Of a stretch of DNA of 64,000 nucleotides, positions 54,301 through 61,700 are shown piece by piece. Numbering within the stretch: the stretch's first letter is position 1; every line of letters begins with the position of its first letter. The notes beneath the pieces were generated by a model, which had not been told where the DNA came from, made no database searches, and was given only the letters and a program-made list of their open reading frames with translations. A program made the translations under genes and the position numbers. The DNA is taken from positions 530,501 to 594,500 of the forward strand of contig JAQGDQ010000115.1 of NCBI GenBank assembly GCA_030141605.1, given 5' to 3'. Origin of the DNA: Tubiluchus corallicola (Eukaryota > Priapulida > Priapulimorpha > Priapulimorphida > Tubiluchidae).

Positions 54301-56092
54301 CATTCATAATTTATAAATTTTTAACTTAATCAGTCCCAAACACATCTACATAGATACATTTCTAAAAGAAGAAAGAACACTGCTGGACAAAAATAATATT
54401 TTCCCAGCATTGCAAAAAAAATATTGAAATAGCCACGTCAAAAATTTATGAAATCAAAAATACCTTTTAAACGTTTGCTTTTTCGTAACACACCAGAAAG
54501 CATTTTTCCTGTGCGAAAATCAAAGGCACTCAAGTCGATCATATCGCCAAGGTGTCGAGCTAACTGTGGCTTACTGCGGAATTTTCGTCCATCAGGGCTG
54601 AAATAAAAAAATTATCTTGTATTTATAAAATCAACTAAAAATATCATTGCAAAAAAACATCTCGTGACACTTAATTTGAGCTGCAAACAATTTTTTTATG
54701 CAAAGCATGGGATTCTTGGCAATCGATTTCTGAACCTATTACTTCTATTAGTGCGAGCTTACATTCTGCAGCAGCCTAGCTATTTCGGCATCTCAAGTTC
54801 TTAGCTGACTGCTGATTAATGCAACAATACAATGATGGTTTCACATTCTTTGCGAGATGTAAATTAACGTCAACTTGTGGGGTTTTAATTACCATCCGTC
54901 GGGAATTCCTCAGCTGTCTCCCTATAAAAGCAGGATTGGCTAGTAGTAGTTTGATGCCCTAGTTGAAACTATTTTTAGCGCCCTCCCTCAATGGCCACAT
55001 ATACCACACCCGCAAAATTGAATTTTCTTTGTATGCAATAAAATATAATGGTATTATGTGTTATTCTTATACACGCATTATGACACACTAATGAATTGTA
55101 GTTAATTACCTATTTACAGCTCGTGTTGATTTTATTTGAAATTAAATTTATGACACCATTGTATTTCCCGGGTCTTGGGAAGCAATTAAAAGTTTTGCAA
55201 TATCTGCTGCATAGTGTTTGTGTACATATTCTTAGCTAAATTTTCACTTAGCCATTTCATCAGGAATTCTTTGAAACACTAACTCCTCCTCTTTTACATG
55301 TACACCATTACAATAGTTGCAGCATCTTCACTACCATAACTCTGGTTTGGTTGCACACAGTTCACTGGCTAATCTTTTTGCAGCTCGATGTCTGCCAGAT
55401 TTTTACATTCCTTTTCCTACTTTGCACTCCTGAAGGCTTTGACATTTATAGATTTATCTGCTATAATTATGTAACGCAATGGAATTGTTACTTTCCCCAC
55501 TGCTCAATGCATGCAATGTAAACTATGGTCAAAAGCAGCGTAATGCGTCAGTAATATCTGCACATAATAATGTAATCTTAGGAAGCCAGGTAAAGCAAAA
55601 CTAGAAAGTGTTTGCTGAGGGAAGAAAGCTCCGTGCTAATGTGCAAGAATTACATACGATGACAGGAAAATAACACGAGTTTGTTTCATGAAATTAAAGT
55701 GTTATGCATTAAACAATTACACATACCCTATGTTATTACTTATGCCAAACCTAAACTTCAAAATTACGCTAGAATTTGTCGTCCTAACCAACAGTTTGCC
55801 TAGTGGTAAAGCCGGCCCTGTATATAAGTTTGATATTTTGTCAACACAATATTGGTACGTTGACAAGAAAGACATGTTGGTACTAACTAGCATGTTTCCG
55901 TAAGCTTTTATTCAAAACATGTTCTAAATTTTTATCTAACCGGCATATTTCACAATCAGATAAACAAAACAAAAACCTATAATAATAAACATCAGTCTTC
56001 CCGGCAGATAAGCCAGCTTTTCGTGTAATCTCTTCTTTCGTCCAACCCTTCGGCAGAGCACTACATTCTGTTCGCCGCTTTTCAAATGACAT
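45214..56092 (-). CDS. MBD2/3: methyl-CpG-binding domain protein MBD2/3, complete six-exon gene
   Basis: Six exons join in frame to 252 codons plus stop: 55977-56092, 54464-54597, 53531-53694, 52850-52940, 52093-52247, 45214-45312. Intron ends are GT..AG. The protein is the ancestral MBD2/3 of the NuRD deacetylase complex. Residues about 8-77 are the methyl-CpG-binding domain (PKGWTKEEITRKAGLSAGK, then FRSKPQLARHLG). Residues 103-115 carry the conserved IRQTASIFKQPVT and 140-148 FWEKRLQGL, the MBD2 disordered segment that binds the histone deacetylase core. Residues 172-220 match the conserved C-terminal domain (TLLQSIATCLL, EKNPGVFLNTEQPL). Residues 226-250 form the coiled coil that pairs with p66/GATAD2. 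Lys32 and Tyr36 stand where mammalian MBD3 has His30 and Phe34, so methyl-CpG binding is predicted. An in-frame TAA (56,126-56,128) precedes the first ATG. Introns 1-4 hold nothing I recognise. Confidence 0.96.
45571..45838. repeat. 29-bp minisatellite in MBD2/3 intron 5
   Basis: About nine diverged copies of CTGACAAAAGTTTACAAACT plus TGAGTCTAA, 29 bp apart, close to the exon 6 acceptor. Confidence 0.95.
45982..46007. repeat. 10-11 bp inverted repeat, hairpin-forming
   Basis: ATTATCGTAT, a 6-base loop, then ATACGATAAT. One more T-A pair extends it. It lies in intron 5 of MBD2/3 and its function is unknown. Confidence 0.6.
46609..46648 (-). other. 3' stem-loop of the CR1-like element
   Basis: AGGTGAGTGT and ACACTCACCT form a perfect 10-bp stem around a 20-base loop, which itself contains GACCATACGGTC (4-bp inner stem). 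It lies between the ORF2 end and the TTCATAG tail. In this class such structures can be read by the reverse transcriptase. That role here is inference. Confidence 0.6.
46674..48300 (-). pseudogene. retroelement reverse transcriptase and C-terminal region, disrupted
   Basis: The 299-codon open part (48,232-47,333) holds the RT motifs in order: KSPGPENVP, NYRPISLLSPVSKIFE, LDLSKAFD (motif A), VPQG..LGPLLFLIYINDL (motif B) and FADD (motif C). The catalytic Asp residues are all present. A stop and frame change at about 47,330 separate it from the C-terminal region (47,201-46,674), whose LQYCGLSWW, DVHSHYTRSS and VILWNSVPN segments are typical of CR1/Jockey elements. No RNase H is seen. Confidence 0.88.
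48399..48752. mobile_element. hAT-type MITE, copy 1, nested in the CR1-like element
   Basis: 354 bp with terminal repeats TAGGGGTGAGCAT and (reverse complemented) TAGAGGTGAGCAT, flanked by a perfect 8-bp target-site duplication CTTGTGGT (48,391-48,398 and 48,753-48,760). The interior is rich in TTCGAATTCGAA-type palindromes. An 8-bp duplication and these TIRs are characteristic of hAT. It matches the element at 56,403-56,797. Confidence 0.92.
48836..50110 (-). pseudogene. retroelement endonuclease (EEP family), disrupted
   Basis: Domain order fits a non-LTR endonuclease. A VHMNACSL segment (about 49,930) is followed by an in-frame TAG, then ITETRLHEN, a FGFVYRHPN strand, ICGDMVINLL, TLIDHIYT and TDHLPIF. 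In working copies of the family the fourth motif reads G-D-x-N. Here the Asn position is Val, so the active site is damaged. A TGA interrupts the leader just upstream of the domain, and a TAG (about 48,836) ends the frame before the linker to the reverse transcriptase. Confidence 0.85.
50121..50208. other. short intron segment between two transposons
   Basis: Unique-looking sequence separating the truncated CR1-like 5' end from the Harbinger-like left end. Confidence 0.4.
50345..51297. repeat. 35/36-bp satellite with higher-order structure
   Basis: About 27 units of AAAGTGTTGTCTCAAAAATC plus CATGAAGACACAGCT. Three unit types recur in order: '..GAAGACACAGCT' (35 bp), '..GAAAAGTCATCT' (35 bp), and a 'GTGTCAAAAAAACC' type ending GAAAACACACCT (36 bp). 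A multi-unit block ending in a shortened ACACACCTAGTG junction occurs at about 50,790 and 51,038, about 248 bp apart, which shows segmental amplification. Confidence 0.96.
51251..51526 (+). CDS. coding-like open frame at the satellite edge, function unknown
   Basis: 91 codons. The first 20 or so come from the satellite. From about 51,310 the composition changes to GC-richer, protein-like sequence (QIVPAAAMQLNEQPTYPV, VASGHEKKLADWVDENKF, LGLSLPILGWRKKK). I recognise no family. It may be a captured host exon fragment or a transposase remnant. I do not claim that it is translated. Confidence 0.25.
   Translation: MLSQKSMKTHLKCLSSKSKQQIVPAAAMQLNEQPTYPVHLAAMQNNEWLVASGHEKKLADWVDENKFNELGLSLPILGWRKKKMYKKTTQM
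51895..51990 (+). mobile_element. 5S-rRNA-derived SINE, copy 1
   Basis: AAAGTTAAGCAACG, then CTTGGTTAGTAACTGGATAG, follow the 3' half of animal 5S rRNA (AAGTTAAGCAACG, GGTTAGTACTTGGATGGG), then CTGGGTAGCTTCATCTGCTG. The same CTGGGTGGTTTCATCTGC end appears at 63,120-63,140. The 5S part is incomplete and diverged, so it is a SINE and not a 5S gene. Confidence 0.6.
52093..52247 (-). CDS. MBD2/3: MBD2/3 exon 5 (C-terminal domain)
   Basis: Residues 169-220, with ETETLLQSIATCLL, MPVMGQTA and LEKNPGVFLNTEQPLLQ in the order of vertebrate MBD2/MBD3. The acceptor follows TTTTTCAAAAG. The donor CAG|GTATCT opens the 6.8-kb intron 5. Confidence 0.95.
52850..52940 (-). CDS. MBD2/3: MBD2/3 exon 4 (FWEKRLQGL)
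   Basis: Residues 139-168, with FWEKRLQGLHASD and LELPPHF matching the vertebrate FWEKRLQGL and ELPKGL segments. Acceptor TTAGCAG, donor AAAG|GTTAGT. Confidence 0.95.
53531..53694 (-). CDS. MBD2/3: MBD2/3 exon 3 (IRQTASIFKQPVT motif)
   Basis: Residues 84-138. The PPIRQTASIFKQPVT block is nearly identical to vertebrate MBD2 and MBD3. The Lys/Thr/Ser-rich remainder is probably disordered. Acceptor TTTTCACAG, donor CAA|GTGAGA. Confidence 0.95.
54464..54597 (-). CDS. MBD2/3: MBD2/3 exon 2 (second half of MBD)
   Basis: Residues 39-83, from SPDGRKFRSKPQLARHLG through FDFRTGKML to a basic tail. Acceptor TTATTTCAG, donor AAAAG|GTATTT. It enters in phase 2 and leaves in phase 1. Confidence 0.95.
55977..56092 (-). 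CDS. MBD2/3: MBD2/3 exon 1 (start, first half of MBD)
   Basis: Codes residues 1-38 plus two bases of Ser39. It starts at the first ATG after an in-frame stop. It holds the MBD N-terminal half, with Arg24, Lys32 and Tyr36 in the DNA-contacting positions. The donor is AG|GTTTTT. There is no Gly/Arg-rich extension such as vertebrate MBD2a carries. Confidence 0.93.
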
Positions 56093-56402
56093 TTCAAAAG
56101 AAATTAACAATAAACTTTCTAATATTTAGACCTTCTTTATTTTTACACGAAACATAACTGTGTCATAACTTCACTATGTGGCAGCACTTAACTAAATTCA
56201 ATTCGCAAAAATGTTTTTACTAGGAGTAGCACCACGCCGCGTACGTAATTTCAAATTAGTAGCATTCTGGTAGCAGACTGAGTACAGAATTTTAAAAATG
56301 CACAAGTATTATTTAAAAGCAATCAACAGCAAAACGGAAATTAGATCGTTAAAATAGCTAAATAGAAATGGGTTTAAAAACAATAAGCGTAGTACTGGCT
56401 AC

Positions 56403-56797
56403 TAGGGGTAAGCATTCTCTACGAGAAAGCGAGTCGAATTTGTGACGTTGAATTCGAATTGAACCAAATTTTGCTATTTCAAATTCGAATTGATATTGAA
56501 ACATTTTCGAACAAGTTGCGAACCACAAGTATAAATTAGTCATACAAAGATCATGCATATTACTCGATTTTTTTCTGCAGTAAAACCACTAAATTTGCTT
56601 GAAATTGTGCACAGAAATCGCAGTTAAATTATGCTAATTGTATGTCATTTCAATCGTTCTAATGATAAAGAACGTATGTGATTGAAGTACTAAATTAGTC
56701 GAATCTATAGTTTTAGGTTCGAATCAAATTTGAACTGAAAAAACTTATTGAAATTCGATTCCAATGTTCGAACTCGAGTGTTCAATGCTCACCCCTG
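56403..56797. mobile_element. hAT-type MITE, copy 2, upstream of MBD2/3
   Basis: 395 bp, diverged from copy 1 but collinear. The ends are TAGGGGTAAGCATTC and (reverse complemented) CAGGGGTGAGCATT, with the near-perfect 8-bp duplication CTGGCTAC/CTGGCTTC (56,395-56,402 and 56,798-56,805). It sits 311 bp upstream of the MBD2/3 start codon, in what should be promoter or 5' UTR. Confidence 0.9.
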
Positions 56798-56942
56798 CTG
56801 GCTTCTGGCTTGGTTTAAACATGTACTAAATTAGTATTATGACAGAATATGATTTGAGACGTTTTGAAAATCAATGTTTTTCAAAAGCCTTGTATCATAT
56901 TATTATATTATGCATGTGTGAAACAGCATTATGGCCTATTAT

Positions 56943-57545
56943 ACGGGGTGTCCAAAAATTAACTATAGTTTATATTTTCTGAATTTTTAACAACCAATAA
57001 AGGGAAATGTCTGAAAATCAGCTGAGATGCAGTAAAATTGTAGCTAAAACTCATTGCCAAATTAAACAAAAATATTCTACCTATATTCTTGTATTTTTGC
57101 CCACTGGGAATATACACTTAATTCTTTTTTTACACACTTAGCTTACTAATCCTCTGACCTCTGTGTAAATATTTATTTTATTTCTCTTGTAGTAATATGT
57201 TTAATTCTATTTTCCTTTTTATGTACTGAAATAAACTAAAATAATAATAAAATTAAAAACAGTATAGTTGCATTAGCAGGCTTCTGATCTATTTTTGTTG
57301 TTTTCTGCAGGGGCTCAAGAGCTTTAAATCAATCTACTGGCATGTTTGGCATCTTGCATTAAGAAAGTTTCTCACAGCCCATGAGTAGTTAGGAACAGCT
57401 GCACCTTGTTGAAAAACTACATTGTTATTTAAATAATGTGGTCCACACCGTGTTCTGAATTTCTGCTGAACTTCAGTTGGTGATCGAAGAACTTCATTTC
57501 GGGCTGATTTTTCACCCCATTTGCAACATTAATGTAATCCAGTGC
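56943..57545 (-). mobile_element. decayed mariner-like element with transposase fragment
   Basis: On the minus strand, 57,515-57,330 reads an uninterrupted stretch ending in VVFQQGAAVPNYSWAVRNFL, then a stop. This matches the FQQDGAPPHY...VRxFLN block of mariner/IS630-type DDE transposases, with the catalytic-block Asp lost (QQG for QQDG). On the plus strand the left edge GGGGTGTCCAAAAATTAACT (56,945-56,964) looks like a terminal repeat of this class. The other end is not found. Confidence 0.55.
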
Positions 57546-57569
57546 TCGAGAGAATTATTATGTGCCAGA

Positions 57570-57915
57570 GCAAAACAAATTTTGTGCCCCTTCCCTCACC
57601 TATGTACAAGAGCATGAAGACTATAAAAGATAATACAATAATTTATGTTCAAAAGTCTTTATTCCTTAATATCTGAAATATGTTTCCACAGTGAACTAAT
57701 GTCCCAGTTTACTGAAAGAGCTTTTCTGGCCTTTTTCACACAAAACAATGAATAACCTCATCAAAATTGCCTTTACTTGCTAGTTCATTTTCAATACTGA
57801 ATCTTGTCAGGTCTACTAGCCGGCCCTGTGTCATTGTGAATCTAAGAAAATTTCTAACTTGTTTTAGTTTGCTGTATGAGCATCTATGGTAGGGCATGTA
57901 TGATTTGGATTGACC
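57570..57915 (-). mobile_element. hAT transposase C-terminal remnant
   Basis: On the minus strand, 57,909-57,736 is open and reads SYSKLKQVRNFLRFTMTQGR, then LVDLTRFSIENELA and FDEVIHCFV before a stop. 'SKLK..KN.LR.TM.Q.RL..L...SIE..LA' is the C-terminal dimerisation block of hAT transposases of the ZMYM/TTF-type group. GGGGCACAAAATTTG downstream (about 57,575-57,589) may belong to the element's end. Confidence 0.75.
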
Positions 57916-58724
57916 AGACTACTGTGTTGTGAAAACAATACACCTGGTGCACATGTTGCAATTTTCAATCCCACCAGGATCCTTCATCACAGGTCTGAAT
58001 CACTATGACTGGAAGATAATTTAGCATTGTTAATGGAAGCCTGATTATATATTAAATCAGTTGCATAATAGTACCTAACTTGAGTACCTAATGAGTAAAC
58101 AAGGTAAGAATGCCTATTACCAATTATAGAATATTTAGAACAAAATAAGCATGATACAAAATAAGTAAAATAAAGTTATAACTAATTCGTGATTGTGTTA
58201 CACAAGTGTTTTGGAAAAACTTGTAATTAACATGAACGATGCCACAAAAAGTTGCGCCTGACCATTGAAGCAAGTGACAAACTTATTTTACTTGTATAAC
58301 AGCTGGATTTTCATCAGCAGGCCCAAAAATACTTGAAGTTGATAAACATTTATCTTGTTAATGCAAGAAGCTCATTTTTATCATGCTAATGCAACAGCCT
58401 GATTTAAAAAAACTGGCAAAACTAAGTTCTAAAAATATCATTTAATTTTGAATTTGAAATTTCCGTTTTTAGTGAAAACTAGTCGTGCAGAAAACGTTTT
58501 CCCGCTAACCATTCTAGCTACACGGTATAGCACAATGATTTCTTCTCTTGCACAGACACGTTGTTGCGTGCCTGGATGGGTTGTTTACTTGTAAATTTGC
58601 TGCATAATCAGTCGTGATTTAGGCCTTTGAAGTGTTTCTGATCTATCGGTTTATTTATTATTAGGCCAAGATTTGAAAACAAATTTTAATTATTGCTGAA
58701 TAACAGCGTAGAATTGTTAATACG

Positions 58725-58778
58725 ATGTCGTCGCCTAATCTGTCTTGCGTCTTGTATGGACCAATGGATATAAGAATG
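58725..58778 (+). CDS. SORD: SORD exon 1
   Basis: 18 codons, [18 protein letters not shown], aligning with the N-terminus of animal SORD (NLS..V.GP.D.R). Donor ATG|GTGTGT, phase 0. The start is chosen because it is the first ATG giving a normal-length N-terminus. A leader exon upstream cannot be excluded. Confidence 0.85.
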
Positions 58779-61700
58779 GTGTGTATGCTATCTGTGATTG
58801 TTACCCAATTGCTGGAACTCGCCCATTTTGGCAACTCTTCACTATAATGCAAATCTCTGTCGCGCGCGCTTTCTCTCTCAATCACTCGCTTTCACGCTCC
58901 CTCTCTACCCCTACGGCTGCCACTGTACCTGATTTGTCCGGAGTCTCCTGAAATTCAAGCATAGATCCATAGTTCAGTCGAATTTTTTAAAAATTCTGAA
59001 ATTTCCTGATTTTGACCATCAGATTCAAATTTAAGTGGAAAAAGCAGAAGTACAACTTGCACGCTATTGAAACTTACAAAAGATTAAGCCAAAAAACAGT
59101 TCATTAAGGTAACAGTAAACTTATTAAAATAGTGGCATTCTTCCGCTTTAACTTCTATTCATATAACATAAAGTGCTTAATTGCATTGCTAAACCGATCT
59201 CAGAAACCTCAAAAAACACGAGAAATGTGACTGGGAAGAAACTCCAAAAATTTATTTACCCTGCTTGCGCTTTTGTAAGTTTTAGAGTTTTAAGGCTTTT
59301 TGGAGTCTAAAATCAACATTTTTTACTACTTTATGTTTTGAATTTCTTGATTTTAGTTTCTCAAAAAGACTTCACAAAACATCTAAAATGCCAGAAATTA
59401 CTGTCTTCTGATGCTCCATTTTGGGCCCCACTGGGATGACGGGATGGTAACTCAGCCTCTCTCTCTCCCTCCCTCCCTCCCTCTCTCTCTCTCTCTCACT
59501 CTCTCTCTCCCCGTCTCCCTCTTTCTCCTTCTCCCCAGAGGCTTTGTTAATGTGCAGCAGCATTGAGCCAGTGGCAAAAAAATGAGGCACTAACAAAGTT
59601 TTGGAAGAGTAACATTTTTGTTTTTTTCCATGCTAGCACAGCATTGCCATTCACAGAGAGTTATTTTAGCATTGATGCGATAGTGGGTTTTTATCATGGG
59701 AGAATTTTGGTCATATAATTGATTGTAGATTTAACTGGTTACTTGCTGTGTGATTCCAAGTGAATGTGAACTGTGTGGGGATTTATATATTAAAGCGATA
59801 AAATTTTAATGGGTATGATATGTGTCATTATAAATAAATAGTAAAAAATTAATACATTCTGTGGTACCAAGCTCTAATTTGCAAAACTAATCAGGCACCT
59901 AAAGAGCTGTTGGAATTAGAATTAACCATTAGAATTAACTCTGCTTTTTATTTTGATCTTTGTATAATCATTGCCATTTTTTTGATTATTTGCTTTGCTA
60001 TTATTTTGCAGGCGTTCTGCCTTTCTATTCATTGTACAGTTTTGAGTATTTAATTTTTACAGGAACAACGGGGAGTACCGCTTCCTGGAAAAAATGGTAT
60101 GTAATGGTAATCTGGGCTTAAACAAAGCAGTGCAGTTTTATATTAAATAGTTAATATTTGATAGAACGCATTTGTTTTGGTAGATCAGTAAGCTTTTTTG
60201 TGTTTCCCGAGCAACTGATAATGATCGTGAAATGAACATGTCACGTGACGGTTGTAGTTCAGACACATTGCTGTGGTACACTTAACCTTTGACGTATAGC
60301 AGCTGCACATGCACACAACAAAACTGTGAAAAGGCCTATTGTTCAGCTCTATTTTTTATATAGAGCACACAGAATGAAGCCCTCACTCGAGTTAATGGGT
60401 AGCCAGTCAACAGGTGAAAATGTAAATTTAGGTCCAGATAAATAGTTCTTATAGCTAATTTTCTAGTGAAAGCAGGAACAGTTGATGTTCTTTTTATTAG
60501 TGAGGCTGCAGTGAATATCGGAATAACGATCCGAGTAATAAAGAATTTCACACTTGGAAATCCAAAGGGAAAAGTAGGATTTGTAAGCACTTGTCTTGCA
60601 TCTAATATTGTCCAGAATAAAAGCATAAGAAGTAGCAGCACAGCAATAAAACACTGGGGCTCTGACCAAACTGCTGCCAGTTAGCAAATAAACACTTATT
60701 TTATTAATTAATCTTAGATTTTTTTGTAAATTTTAATTCTTTACTGTAAATATTTTTTATGAATGTGTTTGAATTAAAATTACTTACTGAATGATTGACT
60801 GACTGACTGAATTTTTTAAATTCCATTGAATACTTTTATTTCAGAACAAATACCATATTACAATACAACTGACTGACGGACAGACTTATTTACTGACTTT
60901 CTTACTTAGTAACCAATGGAGAAAAATTCTCAGATAACATACTATGTAAAACTAACTGCAAGGAGGCTCAATGTAACAAAACACTTTTGATAAGCAAGAT
61001 ATTGCAGGGCCGAGTTGCTAGATTTTGCATTCTTAACAAATTAATTAAGGTAATAACCTGAAACACCAGCCTAGATGTACTGCAGTAGCTGTTCAGGTAG
61101 ATTATGAACATCTGCTGCATTAAATTTTAGATATTTCAAGTGCGACATGGGTAATCCACTTTTTCAACTTTTGTAATATCTTGGTGTTTTTCACTCATAT
61201 TGAGCATATATTGAGCAATTTTATGCATATTCAGTTAATTTGACTAATTTGTGCCTTAGGGCTTTAAATTATAGAATTTTTACGATTAGTATATGTACAG
61301 TAAAACAGTTGTTCCATCTCCCAAATTTATGTATTGGGTTTGTGAAATGTTTGTGTCTACTTTTTTTCATTTTATGATGGGAATTGCGTACGTTTTGTAA
61401 AAAATATTTAATTTGCAGAAGTTCAAATCAAGATGCATTCTGTTGGTATTTGCGGCTCTGATGTGCACTACTGGACACATGGTAGAATCGGAGATTTCAT
61501 CCTCACGTCTCCCATGGTTCTTGGACACGAATCCAGTGGCACCGTCTCAGCCATTGGAGAAGGAGTCACACACTTAAAGATAGGTAATGATAACACTCTA
61601 AGAGGAATCATGTTGACCTTGGTAGAGCTAATGCATAGGAAGAAAAGTCAAGTTTAAAGTATGTCCCAAAAAACTTTCCACATAAAATTTTATTACTTAT

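Noticed and set aside
60336-60687. Overlapping open frames on both strands in SORD intron 2
   Set aside because: They overlap each other in several frames, show no domain and lie wholly within an intron.
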